NCBI GenBank assembly: GCA_905234855.1
Contig: CAJOIU010000003.1
Span: 1-64,000 of the forward strand
Direction: 5' to 3'
Source: an uncultured Oscillospiraceae bacterium
Lineage (GTDB): Bacteria > Bacillota > Clostridia > Oscillospirales > Oscillospiraceae
Length of the DNA stretch: 64,000 nt
Translations under genes and position numbers: made by a program
Shown here: positions 34,276 through 43,496 of the stretch, in pieces
Layout of the letters: each line of letters begins with the position of its first letter
Numbering within the stretch: position 1 is the stretch's first letter
The notes under the pieces: model-generated
Seen by the model: only the letters and a program-made list of their open reading frames with translations
Database searches by the model: none
Told to the model about the DNA's origin: nothing

Positions 34276-34301
34276 GCCGCCCGCCGAACCCGGCGGGCGG
34301 C
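34276..34301 (+). promoter_or_regulatory. Strong hairpin before the OYE-type reductase gene
   Basis: GCCGCCCGCCG (34276-34286) and CGGCGGGCGGC (34291-34301) form a perfect 11-bp GC stem with an AACC loop. No T-run follows, so it is not a typical terminator; it may stabilise the transcript or lie in an intercistronic processing site 25 bases before the start. Confidence 0.6.
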
Positions 34302-34325
34302 ACAAAAGGATAGGAGAAAGACAGT

Positions 34326-36251
34326 ATGAAGAAATATCCGCATGTATTTTCCCCGATCCGTGTGGGCGGCGTGGTTCTCAAAAACCGCATCATCTCGGCG
34401 CCCAGCACGATCCATACCGCCTCCAGCGGCCAGCCTTACCCCACCGAGGAAGGCATCCGCTTCTTTGAGGATCGCGCCCGCGCCGGCGCCGGCCTCGTGA
34501 CCTGCGCGGGCGTCTCCATCGGCGGCGCCTTCGACGACGGCACCCACGCGAGCTGGGATCTCAAAAAGCCCAATCATACGAACCGCCTCGTCGACCTTTC
34601 CGAGCGCATCCACCTCTATGGCGCGAAATGCACCATGGAGCTCATCGGCGTGTTCCCCGAGGGCTACACCGTCTCTGACGGCTGCTCCATCATGGGTTCG
34701 CCCCCCATCGGCCGGGAGATCCCGAAGGAAAAGATGGAATGGTTCAAGAACGAATACGTCGAGGCAGCCGTGGGCATCAAGGCCGCGGGCTTTGACGGCG
34801 TACTGCTGCATATGGGTCACTCCATCCCGGTGGCGCAGTTCTTCTCCCCGTATACCAACAAGCGCACCGACGAATACGGCGGCTCCACCGAGAACCGCTG
34901 CCGCTATGCGGTGGAGATCCTCACCGCCATCCGCAAGGCTGTAGGCCCGGACTTTATCATCGATGTCCGCATCTCCGGCACCGAGTATCAGGAGGGCGGC
35001 ATCGACATGGAGGAAGGCCTCAGGATCGCCGAGATCCTGCAGGAGCATTGCGATATCCTGCAGGCCTCCTGCGGTATGCACAACTCCGACTGGATGACTT
35101 GGACGCATCCCTGCGGCTTCCTGCCCCCCAACCACAACATGTTTATCGCGGACACATGGAAGAAATCCGGCCGCATCAACAAATGCTTCATCTCCACCAT
35201 CGGGGGACTAACGAACCTGACCGACTGCGAGAAGGTGCTGGCCGCCGGCAGCGCCGACTTTGTCGTCGTCGCCCGTGAGTTCATCGCCGATCCCGACTGG
35301 ATCAAGAAGGATCTGGCCGGTCATCCCGAGGATGTGGTTCCCTGCATCAAGTGCATGCGCTGCCACGACTCCGACAACTATGCCCAGCATCTGCAATGCG
35401 CCGTGAACCCCCGCGCCGGTCTGGAAGCCCCCATCGACCGCATCCCCGCGAAGCCCGAGCGCGAGAAGAACGTCGCCGTCATCGGCGGCGGCCCTGCGGG
35501 CATGTACGCGGCACTGGCCTGCGCCGAGCGCGGTCACACCGTCACTCTGTTTGAGAAAAAGCCCGCTCTCGGCGGTCTGCTGGAGTATGCCGATCATGTC
35601 CGCAACTTCAAGTGGCCTCTGTCGGATTATAAGAACTGGCTCATCATGCAGGTCAACAAGAATCCGAAGATCACCGTGAAGCTTAACACCGAGGCAAAGC
35701 CCGACGAGATGGAGGGCTTCGATTCCATCATCGCCGCCCTCGGCTCCGAGCCGGTTGTGCCGAAGTGGCTGCCGGGCGTGGAGAATTGCCGCACCGCTGT
35801 TTCCGCCTACGGCCATGAGGATGAGATCGGCCAGCGTGTCGTCATCATCGGCGGCGGACAGGTCGGCCTTGAAACCGCCGTTCATCTGCAGAAGCTCGGC
35901 CGGGAGGTCACCCTCATCGAGATGCTGCCGCAGCTCGCGGGAGACGCCTCGAAGACCCACCGGGATGAGCTGCTCGTCGAGGTTCGGGATCACAGCGATA
36001 TGCTGCATGTCCTCTTGAACGCCCGCTGCACCGGCGTTGTTCCCGGCAAGGTCAGCTTTGAGCTGGACGGCAAGGCCGAGAGCGTGGATTGCGACAGCGT
36101 ACTGCTGGCCGTCGGTCTGCGCGCCCGCCGCGACGAGGCGGACTCCTTCATGAATGCCGCCGACGATTTCTATGAGATCGGCGACTGCGTCCGCGCCCGC
36201 ACCGTGGAATGGTGCACGAAGGAAGCCTTCTACGCCGCGATCAATCTCTGA
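34326..36251 (+). CDS. Old-yellow-enzyme-type Fe-S flavoreductase (2,4-dienoyl-CoA reductase-like)
   Basis: A 641-residue multidomain reductase: FMN-binding TIM barrel (1-330), [4Fe-4S] segment with Cys340, Cys343, Cys346 and Cys358, then FAD/NAD(P) domains (from NVAVIGGGPAGMYAAL about 381, with a second dinucleotide motif VVIIGGGQVGLETAVHL about 507). Relatives reduce double bonds of enoyl-CoAs, aromatic enoates or steroid/bile-acid enones (BaiCD/BaiH). The Cys spacing C-x2-C-x2-C-x11-C is one residue tighter than the common C-x2-C-x3-C. ATG 34326 follows GGATAGGAGAAAGACAGT. The barrel contains HMGHSIPVAQFFSPYTN, as in the family. Substrate unknown. Confidence 0.9.
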   Translation: MKKYPHVFSPIRVGGVVLKNRIISAPSTIHTASSGQPYPTEEGIRFFEDRARAGAGLVTCAGVSIGGAFDDGTHASWDLKKPNHTNRLVDLSERIHLYGAKCTMELIGVFPEGYTVSDGCSIMGSPPIGREIPKEKMEWFKNEYVEAAVGIKAAGFDGVLLHMGHSIPVAQFFSPYTNKRTDEYGGSTENRCRYAVEILTAIRKAVGPDFIIDVRISGTEYQEGGIDMEEGLRIAEILQEHCDILQASCGMHNSDWMTWTHPCGFLPPNHNMFIADTWKKSGRINKCFISTIGGLTNLTDCEKVLAAGSADFVVVAREFIADPDWIKKDLAGHPEDVVPCIKCMRCHDSDNYAQHLQCAVNPRAGLEAPIDRIPAKPEREKNVAVIGGGPAGMYAALACAERGHTVTLFEKKPALGGLLEYADHVRNFKWPLSDYKNWLIMQVNKNPKITVKLNTEAKPDEMEGFDSIIAALGSEPVVPKWLPGVENCRTAVSAYGHEDEIGQRVVIIGGGQVGLETAVHLQKLGREVTLIEMLPQLAGDASKTHRDELLVEVRDHSDMLHVLLNARCTGVVPGKVSFELDGKAESVDCDSVLLAVGLRARRDEADSFMNAADDFYEIGDCVRARTVEWCTKEAFYAAINL

Positions 36252-36275
36252 TCCACAAGCACATAATCAAAAAAC

Positions 36276-36309
36276 TTCCGGCGGCTCCAAGGAGCCGCCG
36301 GAAGCTTTT
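36276..36309 (+). terminator. Bidirectional terminator of the flavoenzyme cluster
   Basis: CTTCCGGCGGCTCC (36276-36289) and GGAGCCGCCGGAAG (36292-36305) pair perfectly over 14 bp; A-run on the left, CTTTTATGTTTTTT on the right. Ends the cluster and the convergent mntP gene. Confidence 0.9.
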
Positions 36310-36319
36310 ATGTTTTTTA

Positions 36320-36901
36320 TTATGACAGGATGCCCTTGAGAAAGATCTCCAAGCCGATGGCGATCAGGATGAGGCCGCCAAGGATGGAGGCCTTCCCTGC
36401 CAGACGGGTGCCGAATCGCTTGCCGATGGCAAGGCCGCCCATGCACAGGCAGAAGGTCACAGCGGCAATGATGAGAGAGGCGGTAAGCGCCATCCAGAAG
36501 CCGTATTCCGCAATGGTGAAGCCCACGGACAGGGCGTCGATGGACGTGGCGACCCCCTGCACGAAGAGCGCTCCCCCGTCAAGAACGGCGTCTTCTTCCT
36601 CCCGCTGGGAGAAGCCCTCCACGAGCATCTTTCCGCCGATATAGACGAGCAGCGCCAGCGCGATCCACGGAATAAACTTTTGAAACGCGCTGAAATGCTC
36701 CACCACCGTATGCACGCATACCCAGCCGATCATGGGCATCGCCGCTTGGAAACCGCCATAGACGCCGGCCATGGCGCTCATCCGCGAAGCCGGCATTTTC
36801 GGCTCATGCAGGCCGTTTGCCAGCGAGACGGAAAAGGCGTCCATCGCCAGTCCCACACCCAGAAGCACACTATTGAAGAAAAACAGGAAGCTCCATGTCA
36901 T
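36320..36901 (-). CDS. mntP: MntP-type manganese exporter
   Basis: A 193-residue MntP/YebN family protein with six membrane helices, exporting Mn2+ to limit manganese toxicity. Two similar halves carry the charged sites GLAMDAFSVSLANGL (about 17-31) and GVATSIDALSVGFTIAEYG (about 115-133), with metal-binding Asp residues in each, and a length matching the family (about 185-200). ATG 36901. I looked for a yybP-ykoY Mn riboswitch upstream, as precedes mntP in many bacteria, and saw none in the 70 bases to asnS. Confidence 0.9.
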   Translation of the reverse strand: MTWSFLFFFNSVLLGVGLAMDAFSVSLANGLHEPKMPASRMSAMAGVYGGFQAAMPMIGWVCVHTVVEHFSAFQKFIPWIALALLVYIGGKMLVEGFSQREEEDAVLDGGALFVQGVATSIDALSVGFTIAEYGFWMALTASLIIAAVTFCLCMGGLAIGKRFGTRLAGKASILGGLILIAIGLEIFLKGILS

Positions 36902-36971
36902 TGCCTGCTAAACCCCCCGGAGAAATCATAACCACCGGCAGGGAAACCGGCGGTCATGACATAAATATCGA

Positions 36972-38366
36972 TCAAAACTCCGCGTTGCCCACGGTGCGCG
37001 GATGCAGCTCCACGTCCCGGATGTTCGAAACTCCGGTGAGATACATGACCATGCGCTCAAAGCCGAGGCCGAAGCCCGCGTGACGGCAGGTGCCGTAGCG
37101 CCGCAGGTCGAGATACCACCAGTAGTCCTCCTCCTTGAGTCCCAGCTCCTTCATGCGGGCGGTCAGCACGTCGAGGCGCTCTTCGCGCTGGCTTCCGCCG
37201 ATGATCTCGCCGATGCCGGGCACGAGGCAGTCCGCCGCGGCAACGGTCTTGCCGTCGTCGTTTAGACGCATGTAGAACGCTTTGATCTCCTTCGGGTAGT
37301 CGGTGACAAACAGCGGACGCTTGTAGATCTGTTCCGTGAGATAGCGCTCATGCTCCGTCTGCAGGTCGATGCCCCATTCCACGGGGAATTTGAACTCCGC
37401 GCCGGATTTCTGCAGCAGCTCCACCGCCTCGGTATAGGTCACCCGGGCAAAATCGCTGGAGGCGACGTGGCGTAGGCGCTCCAGCAGTCCCTTATCCACG
37501 AAGCTGTTGAAAAACTCGATCTCCTGCGGGCATTTTTCCAGCACGGTATTGATGATATGCTTCACCATCGCCTCCATGCATTCGAGGTCGCCCTCGAGGT
37601 CGCAGAAGGCCATTTCCGGCTCGATCATCCAGAACTCGGCGGCATGGCGCTGGGTATTGGAGTTTTCGGCGCGGAAGGTGGGACCGAAGGTGTAGACGTC
37701 GCCGAAGGCCATGGCAAAATTCTCGGCGTTGAGCTGGCCGGAAACGGTGAGGTTCGTCGCCTTGCCGAAAAAGTCCCTGCTGTCGTCCACGGTGCCGTCC
37801 TCGCGGAGCGGCAGGTTATTGAGGTCAAGGGTCGTCACCCGGAACATCTCCCCCGCGCCCTCGGCGTCGGAGCCGGTGATGATGGGGGTGTGGACATACA
37901 CGAACCCGCGGCTCTGGAAGAACTCATGGATCGCCTGCGCCGCCACGGAGCGGACGCGGAAGGTGGCGGAGAAGAGATTCGTCCGGGGACGCAGATGCTG
38001 GATCGTGCGCAGGTATTCCACGGTATGCCGCTTTTTCTGCAGCGGGTAATCCGGCGCTGACACGCCCTCGATCTCCACGGACTGCGCCTTGATCTCGAAG
38101 GGCTGCTTTGCCTCCGGCGTCAGCACGAGCTGACCCGTTACGATCAGCGCCGCGCCAACGTTCAGCTTCGCCACCTCGTCGTAATTATCCAAAAACGCAC
38201 GCTCTATGACGATCTGCACGCCCTTGAAGGCGCTGCCGTCGTTGAGCTCGATAAAACCAAAGTTCTTCTGATCGCGCACAGTGCGCGCCCAACCGCAGAC
38301 GGTGACTGTCTCGCCGCCGAAGCTCTCCGGCGACTTCCAAAGCGCGGCGATCCGCGTTCTGGTCAT
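36972..38366 (-). CDS. asnS: Asparaginyl-tRNA synthetase
   Basis: A 464-residue class IIb aminoacyl-tRNA synthetase that charges tRNA-Asn. It has the N-terminal OB anticodon-binding domain (about 8-110), motif 1 around [15 protein letters not shown], motif 2 around [13 protein letters not shown] and motif 3 [15 protein letters not shown] near the C-terminus. ATG 38366 follows AAAAGGAGTGAG. A promoter lies 50 bases upstream; the leader is too short for a T-box. Confidence 0.95.
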   Translation of the reverse strand: MTRTRIAALWKSPESFGGETVTVCGWARTVRDQKNFGFIELNDGSAFKGVQIVIERAFLDNYDEVAKLNVGAALIVTGQLVLTPEAKQPFEIKAQSVEIEGVSAPDYPLQKKRHTVEYLRTIQHLRPRTNLFSATFRVRSVAAQAIHEFFQSRGFVYVHTPIITGSDAEGAGEMFRVTTLDLNNLPLREDGTVDDSRDFFGKATNLTVSGQLNAENFAMAFGDVYTFGPTFRAENSNTQRHAAEFWMIEPEMAFCDLEGDLECMEAMVKHIINTVLEKCPQEIEFFNSFVDKGLLERLRHVASSDFARVTYTEAVELLQKSGAEFKFPVEWGIDLQTEHERYLTEQIYKRPLFVTDYPKEIKAFYMRLNDDGKTVAAADCLVPGIGEIIGGSQREERLDVLTARMKELGLKEEDYWWYLDLRRYGTCRHAGFGLGFERMVMYLTGVSNIRDVELHPRTVGNAEF

Positions 38367-38413
38367 GGCTGCTCACTCCTTTTCCTACGAAAATAATAGA
38401 CGATAATGCAGAT

Positions 38414-38441
38414 ATTATAGCAGGCCTGCGGAAAATTTCAA
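38414..38441 (-). promoter_or_regulatory. asnS promoter
   Basis: On the minus strand: TTGAAA (38436-38441), 16 bases, TATAAT (38414-38419), ending about 48 bases before the asnS start. Confidence 0.7.
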
Positions 38442-38456
38442 TAGATTTTCCCGCAG

Positions 38457-38493
38457 AAAAACGCTCCGTCCGTCCCGAGGGACAGACGGAGCG
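38457..38493 (-). terminator. Terminator of the symporter gene
   Basis: CGCTCCGTCCGTCCC (38462-38476) and GGGACAGACGGAGCG (38479-38493) pair with one mismatch, with TTTTT following on the minus strand (38457-38461). Confidence 0.85.
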
Positions 38494-38537
38494 CCGTTAC
38501 AATTTGCCGTACTTGCGCGGTCACTCGGCGGAAAGGC

Positions 38538-39764
38538 TCAGGCCTTGACGGCCTTCTTCTCGGAGCGCGCCTTGTCGAGCTTCGACATATACAGGGCGCA
38601 AGTGGAGTCGCCGACGATATTCAGCGTGGTACGACCCATGTCGAACAGCTTGTCGACACCGGCGATCAGCGCGATGCCCTCGACCGGCAGGCCGACGCTC
38701 TCGAGCACCATGGCCAGCATGATCATGCCCGCGCCGGGGGCGCCCGCCGTGCCGATGGAAGCCAGCGTGGCCGTCAGAACGATCATGGCCATCTGTCCGA
38801 GAGTCAGATTCACGCCGTAGCAGGTGGCGATGAAGATCGCGGCAACGCCCTGATAGATCGCGGTGCCGTCCATGTTGATGGTGGCGCCCAGCGGCAGGAC
38901 GAAGGAACTGATTTCGGGATCGGCGCCCATGTCATTGGAGCACTCGATGGTCACGGGCAGGGTGGCGGCGGAGGAGGTGGTGGTGAACGCCACGACCATA
39001 GCCGGCCAGATGCCCTTCACGAACCTGCCGAAGCCCACCTTCGACAGGAACTGGGCGGAGATGCCATAGGTGATGAGGAAGTGGAGGATGTAACCGGCAT
39101 AGGCCACGAGGATGACGAGCAGCAGCGAGCCGACGATCTGCGGACCGTTCACCGCAACGACGTTGCACATGAGGCAGAACACGCCGATGGGAGTGATGCT
39201 GATGATCATGGTCATGATCTTCATGACGACGGCATAAGCGCTTTCAATGAAGGAGTTGAAGGGCTTTGCCTGCTCTCCCGCCAGCAGGATCGCGACGCCG
39301 ATGAACAGCGCGATCACGATGACCTGCAGCATGTTGGCGTCCACATAGGAGCCCCACATGTTGGAGGGGAAGATATTCACGATGACGTCCATGACCTTGG
39401 AGCTCTTCGCCTCATACTCAAGGCCGGAAACCTGCAGGACGGGGAAGACGCCCTTGAAGATGTTGGCAAGGATAAGGCCGATGACGATGGCGACGACTGT
39501 CGTGGCCAGATAATAGACGATGGTCTTCCAGCCGATGGCGCCGACACGGCGAACATCGCCCAAGCTGACGACGCCGCTGATGATCGATGTCAGCACCACG
39601 GGAACGACGAGGAACTTCAGGAGGTTGATGTAGATCGTGCCGAAGGGCTTGATATACTCCGTCGTGAAGTCCGGATTCTTGAGGAAGCAGAGACCTGCCA
39701 GAATACCGGCGACCAGCGCGATCAGAATCCACGCCGGCAGACTGAGTTTCTTCTTTTCTTTCAT
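38538..39764 (-). CDS. Dicarboxylate/amino-acid:cation symporter (DAACS/GltP-like)
   Basis: A 408-residue cation-coupled transporter of the DAACS family (GltP/SstT/DctA relatives) for glutamate, aspartate, serine or C4-dicarboxylates. Diagnostic parts: the Ser-rich reentrant TTTSSAATLPVTI (about 261-273), the NMDGT cation/substrate motif (GATINMDGTAIYQG, about 291-304) and GAPGAGMIMLAMVLESV near TM8. The start at 39764 (MKEKKKLSL) is preferred over the longer frame at 39785: GAGAAGGAGTG precedes it. The promoter spacer contains a perfect palindrome. Confidence 0.92.
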   Translation of the reverse strand: MKEKKKLSLPAWILIALVAGILAGLCFLKNPDFTTEYIKPFGTIYINLLKFLVVPVVLTSIISGVVSLGDVRRVGAIGWKTIVYYLATTVVAIVIGLILANIFKGVFPVLQVSGLEYEAKSSKVMDVIVNIFPSNMWGSYVDANMLQVIVIALFIGVAILLAGEQAKPFNSFIESAYAVVMKIMTMIISITPIGVFCLMCNVVAVNGPQIVGSLLLVILVAYAGYILHFLITYGISAQFLSKVGFGRFVKGIWPAMVVAFTTTSSAATLPVTIECSNDMGADPEISSFVLPLGATINMDGTAIYQGVAAIFIATCYGVNLTLGQMAMIVLTATLASIGTAGAPGAGMIMLAMVLESVGLPVEGIALIAGVDKLFDMGRTTLNIVGDSTCALYMSKLDKARSEKKAVKA

Positions 39765-39796
39765 GAGAAACACTCCTTCTCTCAAAATTTGTCAGT

Positions 39797-39825
39797 ATTA
39801 TAGCACACGTTGTGCAAATTGTAAA
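39797..39825 (-). promoter_or_regulatory. Symporter promoter with palindromic spacer
   Basis: On the minus strand: TTTACA (39820-39825), 17 bases, TATAAT (39797-39802). The spacer contains GCACA-ACG-TGTGC (39803-39815), a perfect 5-bp inverted repeat between the -35 and -10 boxes, a likely repressor site. Confidence 0.75.
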
Positions 39826-40016
39826 GATTATTCAGGCTGTGTATCAGATTATTTTATCATATGATACAAATATCGCTGTTATAACATCTTCCGTATGGTT
39901 TCCGACCGCGATAAGCATCCGACAGGAAAAATCGCATTTTCTCTTTCCTTTTTTCATAGGCTGATGTATAATGCTGTCAGCTATCCAACGAACTATGGAT
40001 TAGGAGGATAAAGACT

Positions 40017-40730
40017 ATGAGAACAAGACAGGAAATCAAAGCCATCGGCAAGGAACGCTTCAAGGCAAACTACTGGAACTGCGTCGGCGCATGCTTTCTG
40101 GTAATGCTCGCGATCGGCGTCATCTCCGGCCTCTTTTCCGGCGGCCAGACGCAGGCGATCATGTCCGGCGATGAGTCCGCCATGGTCAGCGCCTCTTCTA
40201 CGAGCAGCATCGGCTCTCTCGTCATCGCCATCATCTCCGGCCCCTTGGAGATCGGCCTCGGATATTTCTTCATCAAGAACATCCTCGGCGCAGTAGACGA
40301 GATCAACGTCGGCACCCCGTTCGTCTCCGCCTTCTCCGGCAATTTCGGACGTAAGCTCGGCGGCTACCTCTGGATGGAGCTTTTCACCTTCCTGTGGAGC
40401 CTGCTGCTCATTATCCCCGGCATCATCAAGAGCTTTTCCTATGCCTTGACGCCGTATATTCTGGCGGACTGCCCGAATGTGAAGGCCAAGGACGCGCTGA
40501 AGCTCTCCATGCGCATCATGGCCGGGAAGAAGTGGCAGCTTTTCGTGTTCTGTCTGAGCTATATCGGCTGGGGTCTTCTCTCCTGCCTCACCCTTGGCAT
40601 TCTGAGCATTTTCTATGTCTCCCCGTACATGAACAGCTCTCTTGCCTGCTGGTATCTGGAGGCTCGCGAGGACGCGCTCAGAAACGGCGTCATCACCATG
40701 GGTCAGCTTGAAGGCGTCGAGGCCGTGTGA
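40017..40730 (+). CDS. DUF975 family membrane protein
   Basis: A 237-residue DUF975 protein with about five membrane helices; the family is common in Firmicutes and its role is unknown. It opens with MRTRQEIKAIGKERFKANYW, the family hallmark, followed by a helix (about 26-40). ATG 40017 follows TTAGGAGGAT. TATAAT at 39967-39972 is a plausible -10 box, with no good -35 box. Both ends are bounded by terminators, so it is probably monocistronic. Confidence 0.83.
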   Translation: MRTRQEIKAIGKERFKANYWNCVGACFLVMLAIGVISGLFSGGQTQAIMSGDESAMVSASSTSSIGSLVIAIISGPLEIGLGYFFIKNILGAVDEINVGTPFVSAFSGNFGRKLGGYLWMELFTFLWSLLLIIPGIIKSFSYALTPYILADCPNVKAKDALKLSMRIMAGKKWQLFVFCLSYIGWGLLSCLTLGILSIFYVSPYMNSSLACWYLEAREDALRNGVITMGQLEGVEAV

Positions 40731-40749
40731 CCTTTTCCCAAAAAGAAAA

Positions 40750-40786
40750 CATCCGATCGGTTTTCATACCGGTCGGATGCTTTTTT
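40750..40786 (+). terminator. Bidirectional terminator between DUF975 and pyrI
   Basis: CATCCGATCGG (40750-40760) and CCGGTCGGATG (40769-40779) pair with one wobble; A-run left, TTTTTT right, serving both convergent genes. Confidence 0.85.
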
Positions 40787-40796
40787 ACACCGTTTT

Positions 40797-41213
40797 TCAG
40801 TCCAGCTTGCCGTCGCAGTATACGCAGCGGTAGACCTTGTTCTTGCGGTCGGTCAGGCGGAAGATCTGGGGCAGCTCCTGCTCCACGGTGCTGATGCAGC
40901 GCGGATTCTTGCATCGGACGATATCCCGTATCTCTGCGGGAAGCTCGGGATGGTACTTCTTCACGCACACCTCGTTTTCGATCACATCGATGGTGATGTT
41001 CTGGTCGATGAAGCCGAGCACATCCACGTCAATGCCGATAGGGCCGTCGATCTTGATAATATCCTTCTTCCCCATCTGGCGGCTCGCGACGTTTATCATG
41101 AGCGCCACAGGGCAGCCAAGGGACTCGAGATCAAGGAAGCGGTACAGCTCCAGCCCCCCGCCGGCCTTGATATGGTCGATCACGATGCCATTTTTGATGG
41201 AATCTACGTTCAT
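40797..41213 (-). CDS. pyrI: Aspartate carbamoyltransferase regulatory chain
   Basis: A 138-residue PyrI regulatory subunit, which binds CTP/ATP and a structural zinc and joins the PyrB trimers into the allosteric enzyme. The zinc site is C-x4-C (RCKNPRCI) and C-x2-C (RCVYCD) in the C-terminal half. The allosteric half begins [17 protein letters not shown]. Its presence with pyrB predicts a B-type aspartate transcarbamylase regulated by nucleotides. ATG 41213 overlaps the pyrB stop (ATGA). Last gene of the pyr operon, bounded by the bidirectional terminator. Confidence 0.94.
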   Translation of the reverse strand: MNVDSIKNGIVIDHIKAGGGLELYRFLDLESLGCPVALMINVASRQMGKKDIIKIDGPIGIDVDVLGFIDQNITIDVIENEVCVKKYHPELPAEIRDIVRCKNPRCISTVEQELPQIFRLTDRKNKVYRCVYCDGKLD

Positions 41214-42133
41214 AGTTTTCCCGCCTCCTTCAGCATTTTCAGGATCAGCGCCATGCGGATATACTTGCCGTTCAACGCCTGCCGGAAATAGCAGGCTCTG
41301 GGATCGTCGTCCACCGCCACGGAGATCTCGTTTACGCGGGGCAGGGGATGCATGACGATCATATCCTCCTTTGCCCGGCGCATCTTCTCCGGCGTAAGGA
41401 TATAAGTATCCTTCAGGCGAAGGTATTCCTCCTCGCTCAAAAAGCGCTCCCGCTGTACGCGGGTCATATACAAAACATCCAGCTCCGGCATCATGCCCTC
41501 AAGATCGGTGGTCTGCTTGTATTCGATCCGCTTTTTCTGGATGATGTCCTTCTTCACATAGCTCGGAAGCTTCAGCTCCTCCGGGGAGATCAGCACGAAC
41601 CGCACGCCGGGATACCGGCTCATGGCTTCGATGAGCGAATGCACCGTGCGTCCGAATTTGAGGTCGCCGCATACGCCGACGGTGAGGTGCCCGAGACCGC
41701 CCTTCTCCCGGTGGATGGTGAGCAGGTCGGTCAGCGTCTGAGTCGGGTGGTTGTGGCCGCCGTCGCCGGCGTTGATGACCGGCACAGAGGCATTGAGGCT
41801 CGCCACATACGGTGCGCCCTCCTTCGGATGGCGCATGGCAATGATATCGGCATAGCAGCTCACGGTGCGGGCTGTGTCGGCGATGCTCTCGCCCTTGGCC
41901 ACAGAGCTGGACTGCCCCTCCGAGACAGACAGAACATACCCGCCTAGCTCATACATGGCCGCCTCGAAGCTCAACCGCGTGCGGGTGGACGGCTCAAAAA
42001 ACAGCGTTGCGAGCTTCTTGCCGTGGCAGACCTCGGCGTATTTCGCCGGGTTTGCGATGATATCCTCGGCCGTGGCGATCAGCTCGTCGATCTCCTGCAC
42101 GCTCAGATCGGTGATGCGTATCAGACTTCTCAT
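41210..42133 (-). CDS. pyrB: Aspartate carbamoyltransferase catalytic chain
   Basis: A 307-residue PyrB that joins carbamoyl phosphate and aspartate to N-carbamoylaspartate. Carbamoyl-phosphate-binding [18 protein letters not shown] (about 51-68), the [12 protein letters not shown] motif (about 129-140) and the aspartate-binding loop (ending MTRVQRERF) are all present. ATG 42133 overlaps the pyrE stop (ATGA). Confidence 0.96.
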   Translation of the reverse strand: MRSLIRITDLSVQEIDELIATAEDIIANPAKYAEVCHGKKLATLFFEPSTRTRLSFEAAMYELGGYVLSVSEGQSSSVAKGESIADTARTVSCYADIIAMRHPKEGAPYVASLNASVPVINAGDGGHNHPTQTLTDLLTIHREKGGLGHLTVGVCGDLKFGRTVHSLIEAMSRYPGVRFVLISPEELKLPSYVKKDIIQKKRIEYKQTTDLEGMMPELDVLYMTRVQRERFLSEEEYLRLKDTYILTPEKMRRAKEDMIVMHPLPRVNEISVAVDDDPRACYFRQALNGKYIRMALILKMLKEAGKL

Positions 42134-42780
42134 GCTTTTCCTCCCTGTATCCAGCTTTCGTCCGAGGGATCGTCGCGGAAGGCCATCAGCCTCGCCACAT
42201 CCTCCGGCTGTATATAGTTTTCCTCCGCAGCCGTCTGCACGACCGCGTCAAAATTCGTGAGGCTCACGTTTCTGAGCCGTGCCGCCGCAAGGCGCTCCAG
42301 CCCCTTCTGCATGCCGTAGGTGAAGATACTCACCACGCCGAGAACGTCCGCCCCCGCCTCCCGCAGGGCTTCCGCCGCCTCTATGACGCTGCCGCCGGTG
42401 GAGATGAGATCTTCCACCACCACGACCTTCTGTCCCGGCTCCAGCCGCCCCTCGATACGGTTCTGCCGCCCGTGATCCTTCGCCCCGGATCGAACATATC
42501 CCATGGGCAGGCCGAGGATATGCCCCGCGATGGCGGCATGGGCAATGCCCGCCGTCGCCGTTCCCATCAGCACCTCCGCTTCGGGATATTCCCGGCGGAT
42601 CGTGTCCGCCACGGCGTTTTCCACCGCATCCCGCACCGCCGGCGCGGTGAGGATCAGCCGGTTATCGCAGTAGATCGGGCTTTTGATGCCGCTGGCCCAT
42701 GTGAAGGGCTCCTCCGGCCGCAGGAATACGGCGCGGATCGACAGCAGACCCCGGGCAACGGTTTTTTCCATATTCTCCAT
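42130..42780 (-). CDS. pyrE: Orotate phosphoribosyltransferase
   Basis: A 216-residue PyrE that makes OMP from orotate and PRPP. The PRPP-binding motif [14 protein letters not shown] (about 117-130) and the catalytic-loop region with [13 protein letters not shown] (about 93-105) are present. ATG 42780 has a GGAGGA site upstream; the gene starts 17 bases after the pyrF stop. Confidence 0.95.
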   Translation of the reverse strand: MENMEKTVARGLLSIRAVFLRPEEPFTWASGIKSPIYCDNRLILTAPAVRDAVENAVADTIRREYPEAEVLMGTATAGIAHAAIAGHILGLPMGYVRSGAKDHGRQNRIEGRLEPGQKVVVVEDLISTGGSVIEAAEALREAGADVLGVVSIFTYGMQKGLERLAAARLRNVSLTNFDAVVQTAAEENYIQPEDVARLMAFRDDPSDESWIQGGKA

Positions 42781-42797
42781 AGCGTCCTCCCTTTCCG

Positions 42798-43496
42798 TTA
42801 ATCCGTAAATTCCGCGAGGCAGCGCTCATACGCCGCCACGGGATCGGCCGCCTGCGTGATGGGACGGCCGACGACAATGTAATCCGATCCCAGCGCCTTT
42901 GCGCCCGCGGGGGTGGTGATGCGGGTCTGATCGTCCTTCGCCGCGTCGGCAAAGCGCACGCCGGGCGTCACCGTGAGGAAGTCTGCTCCGCAAACCTCGT
43001 GGATGCGTCCTGCCTCCAGCGGAGAGCAAACGACGCCGTCCAGTCCCGCCACGCGGGCGTTCCGGGCATACGCCGCCACCACATCCTCCAGCGGGCGGTC
43101 GATGAGGATCTCCTCCCGCATCTGCGCCTCCGAGGTGCTGGTAAGCTGCGTCACGGCGACGAGCAGCGGCCTCGTGGCGTCCGGCCGGGTCAGCCCCTCC
43201 AGCGCGGCGGTCATCATGGCGCGCGTTCCCGCCGCATGCAGATTCACCATATCCGCGTCGAGCCTTGACAGCACCGCCATGGCTTTTTTCACCGTGTTGG
43301 GGATATCATGCAGCTTCAGATCGAGAAACACGGGATGCCCCCGATCCTTCAGCCGCCGCACGATATCCGGCCCCGCGGCGTAAAACAGCTCCATGCCGAT
43401 CTTCACATACGGCCGACGCCCGGTGAAGTGTTCGAGAAACGCCAGCGTCTCCTCTCCCGAGGCGAAATCGCAGGCAATGATCACGTCCTTACCCAT
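42798..43496 (-). CDS. pyrF: Orotidine 5'-phosphate decarboxylase
   Basis: A 232-residue PyrF that decarboxylates OMP to UMP. The catalytic Asp-Lys-Asp array sits in FLDLKLHDIPNTV (about 57-69), phosphate binding in GSDYIVVGRPITQA (about 206-219). The ATG at 43496 overlaps the pyrD stop as TGATG; a TTG one codon upstream is in frame but unlikely. Confidence 0.95.
   Translation of the reverse strand: MGKDVIIACDFASGEETLAFLEHFTGRRPYVKIGMELFYAAGPDIVRRLKDRGHPVFLDLKLHDIPNTVKKAMAVLSRLDADMVNLHAAGTRAMMTAALEGLTRPDATRPLLVAVTQLTSTSEAQMREEILIDRPLEDVVAAYARNARVAGLDGVVCSPLEAGRIHEVCGADFLTVTPGVRFADAAKDDQTRITTPAGAKALGSDYIVVGRPITQAADPVAAYERCLAEFTD

Noticed and set aside
36902-36971. yybP-ykoY manganese riboswitch upstream of mntP
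   Set aside because: The 70-base gap to asnS lacks the conserved loops; a small GC hairpin near 36935-36957 is the only structure.
38367-38460. T-box leader upstream of asnS
   Set aside because: The leader after the mapped-looking promoter is about 45 bases, with no T-box (TGGNACCGCG) or specifier stem.
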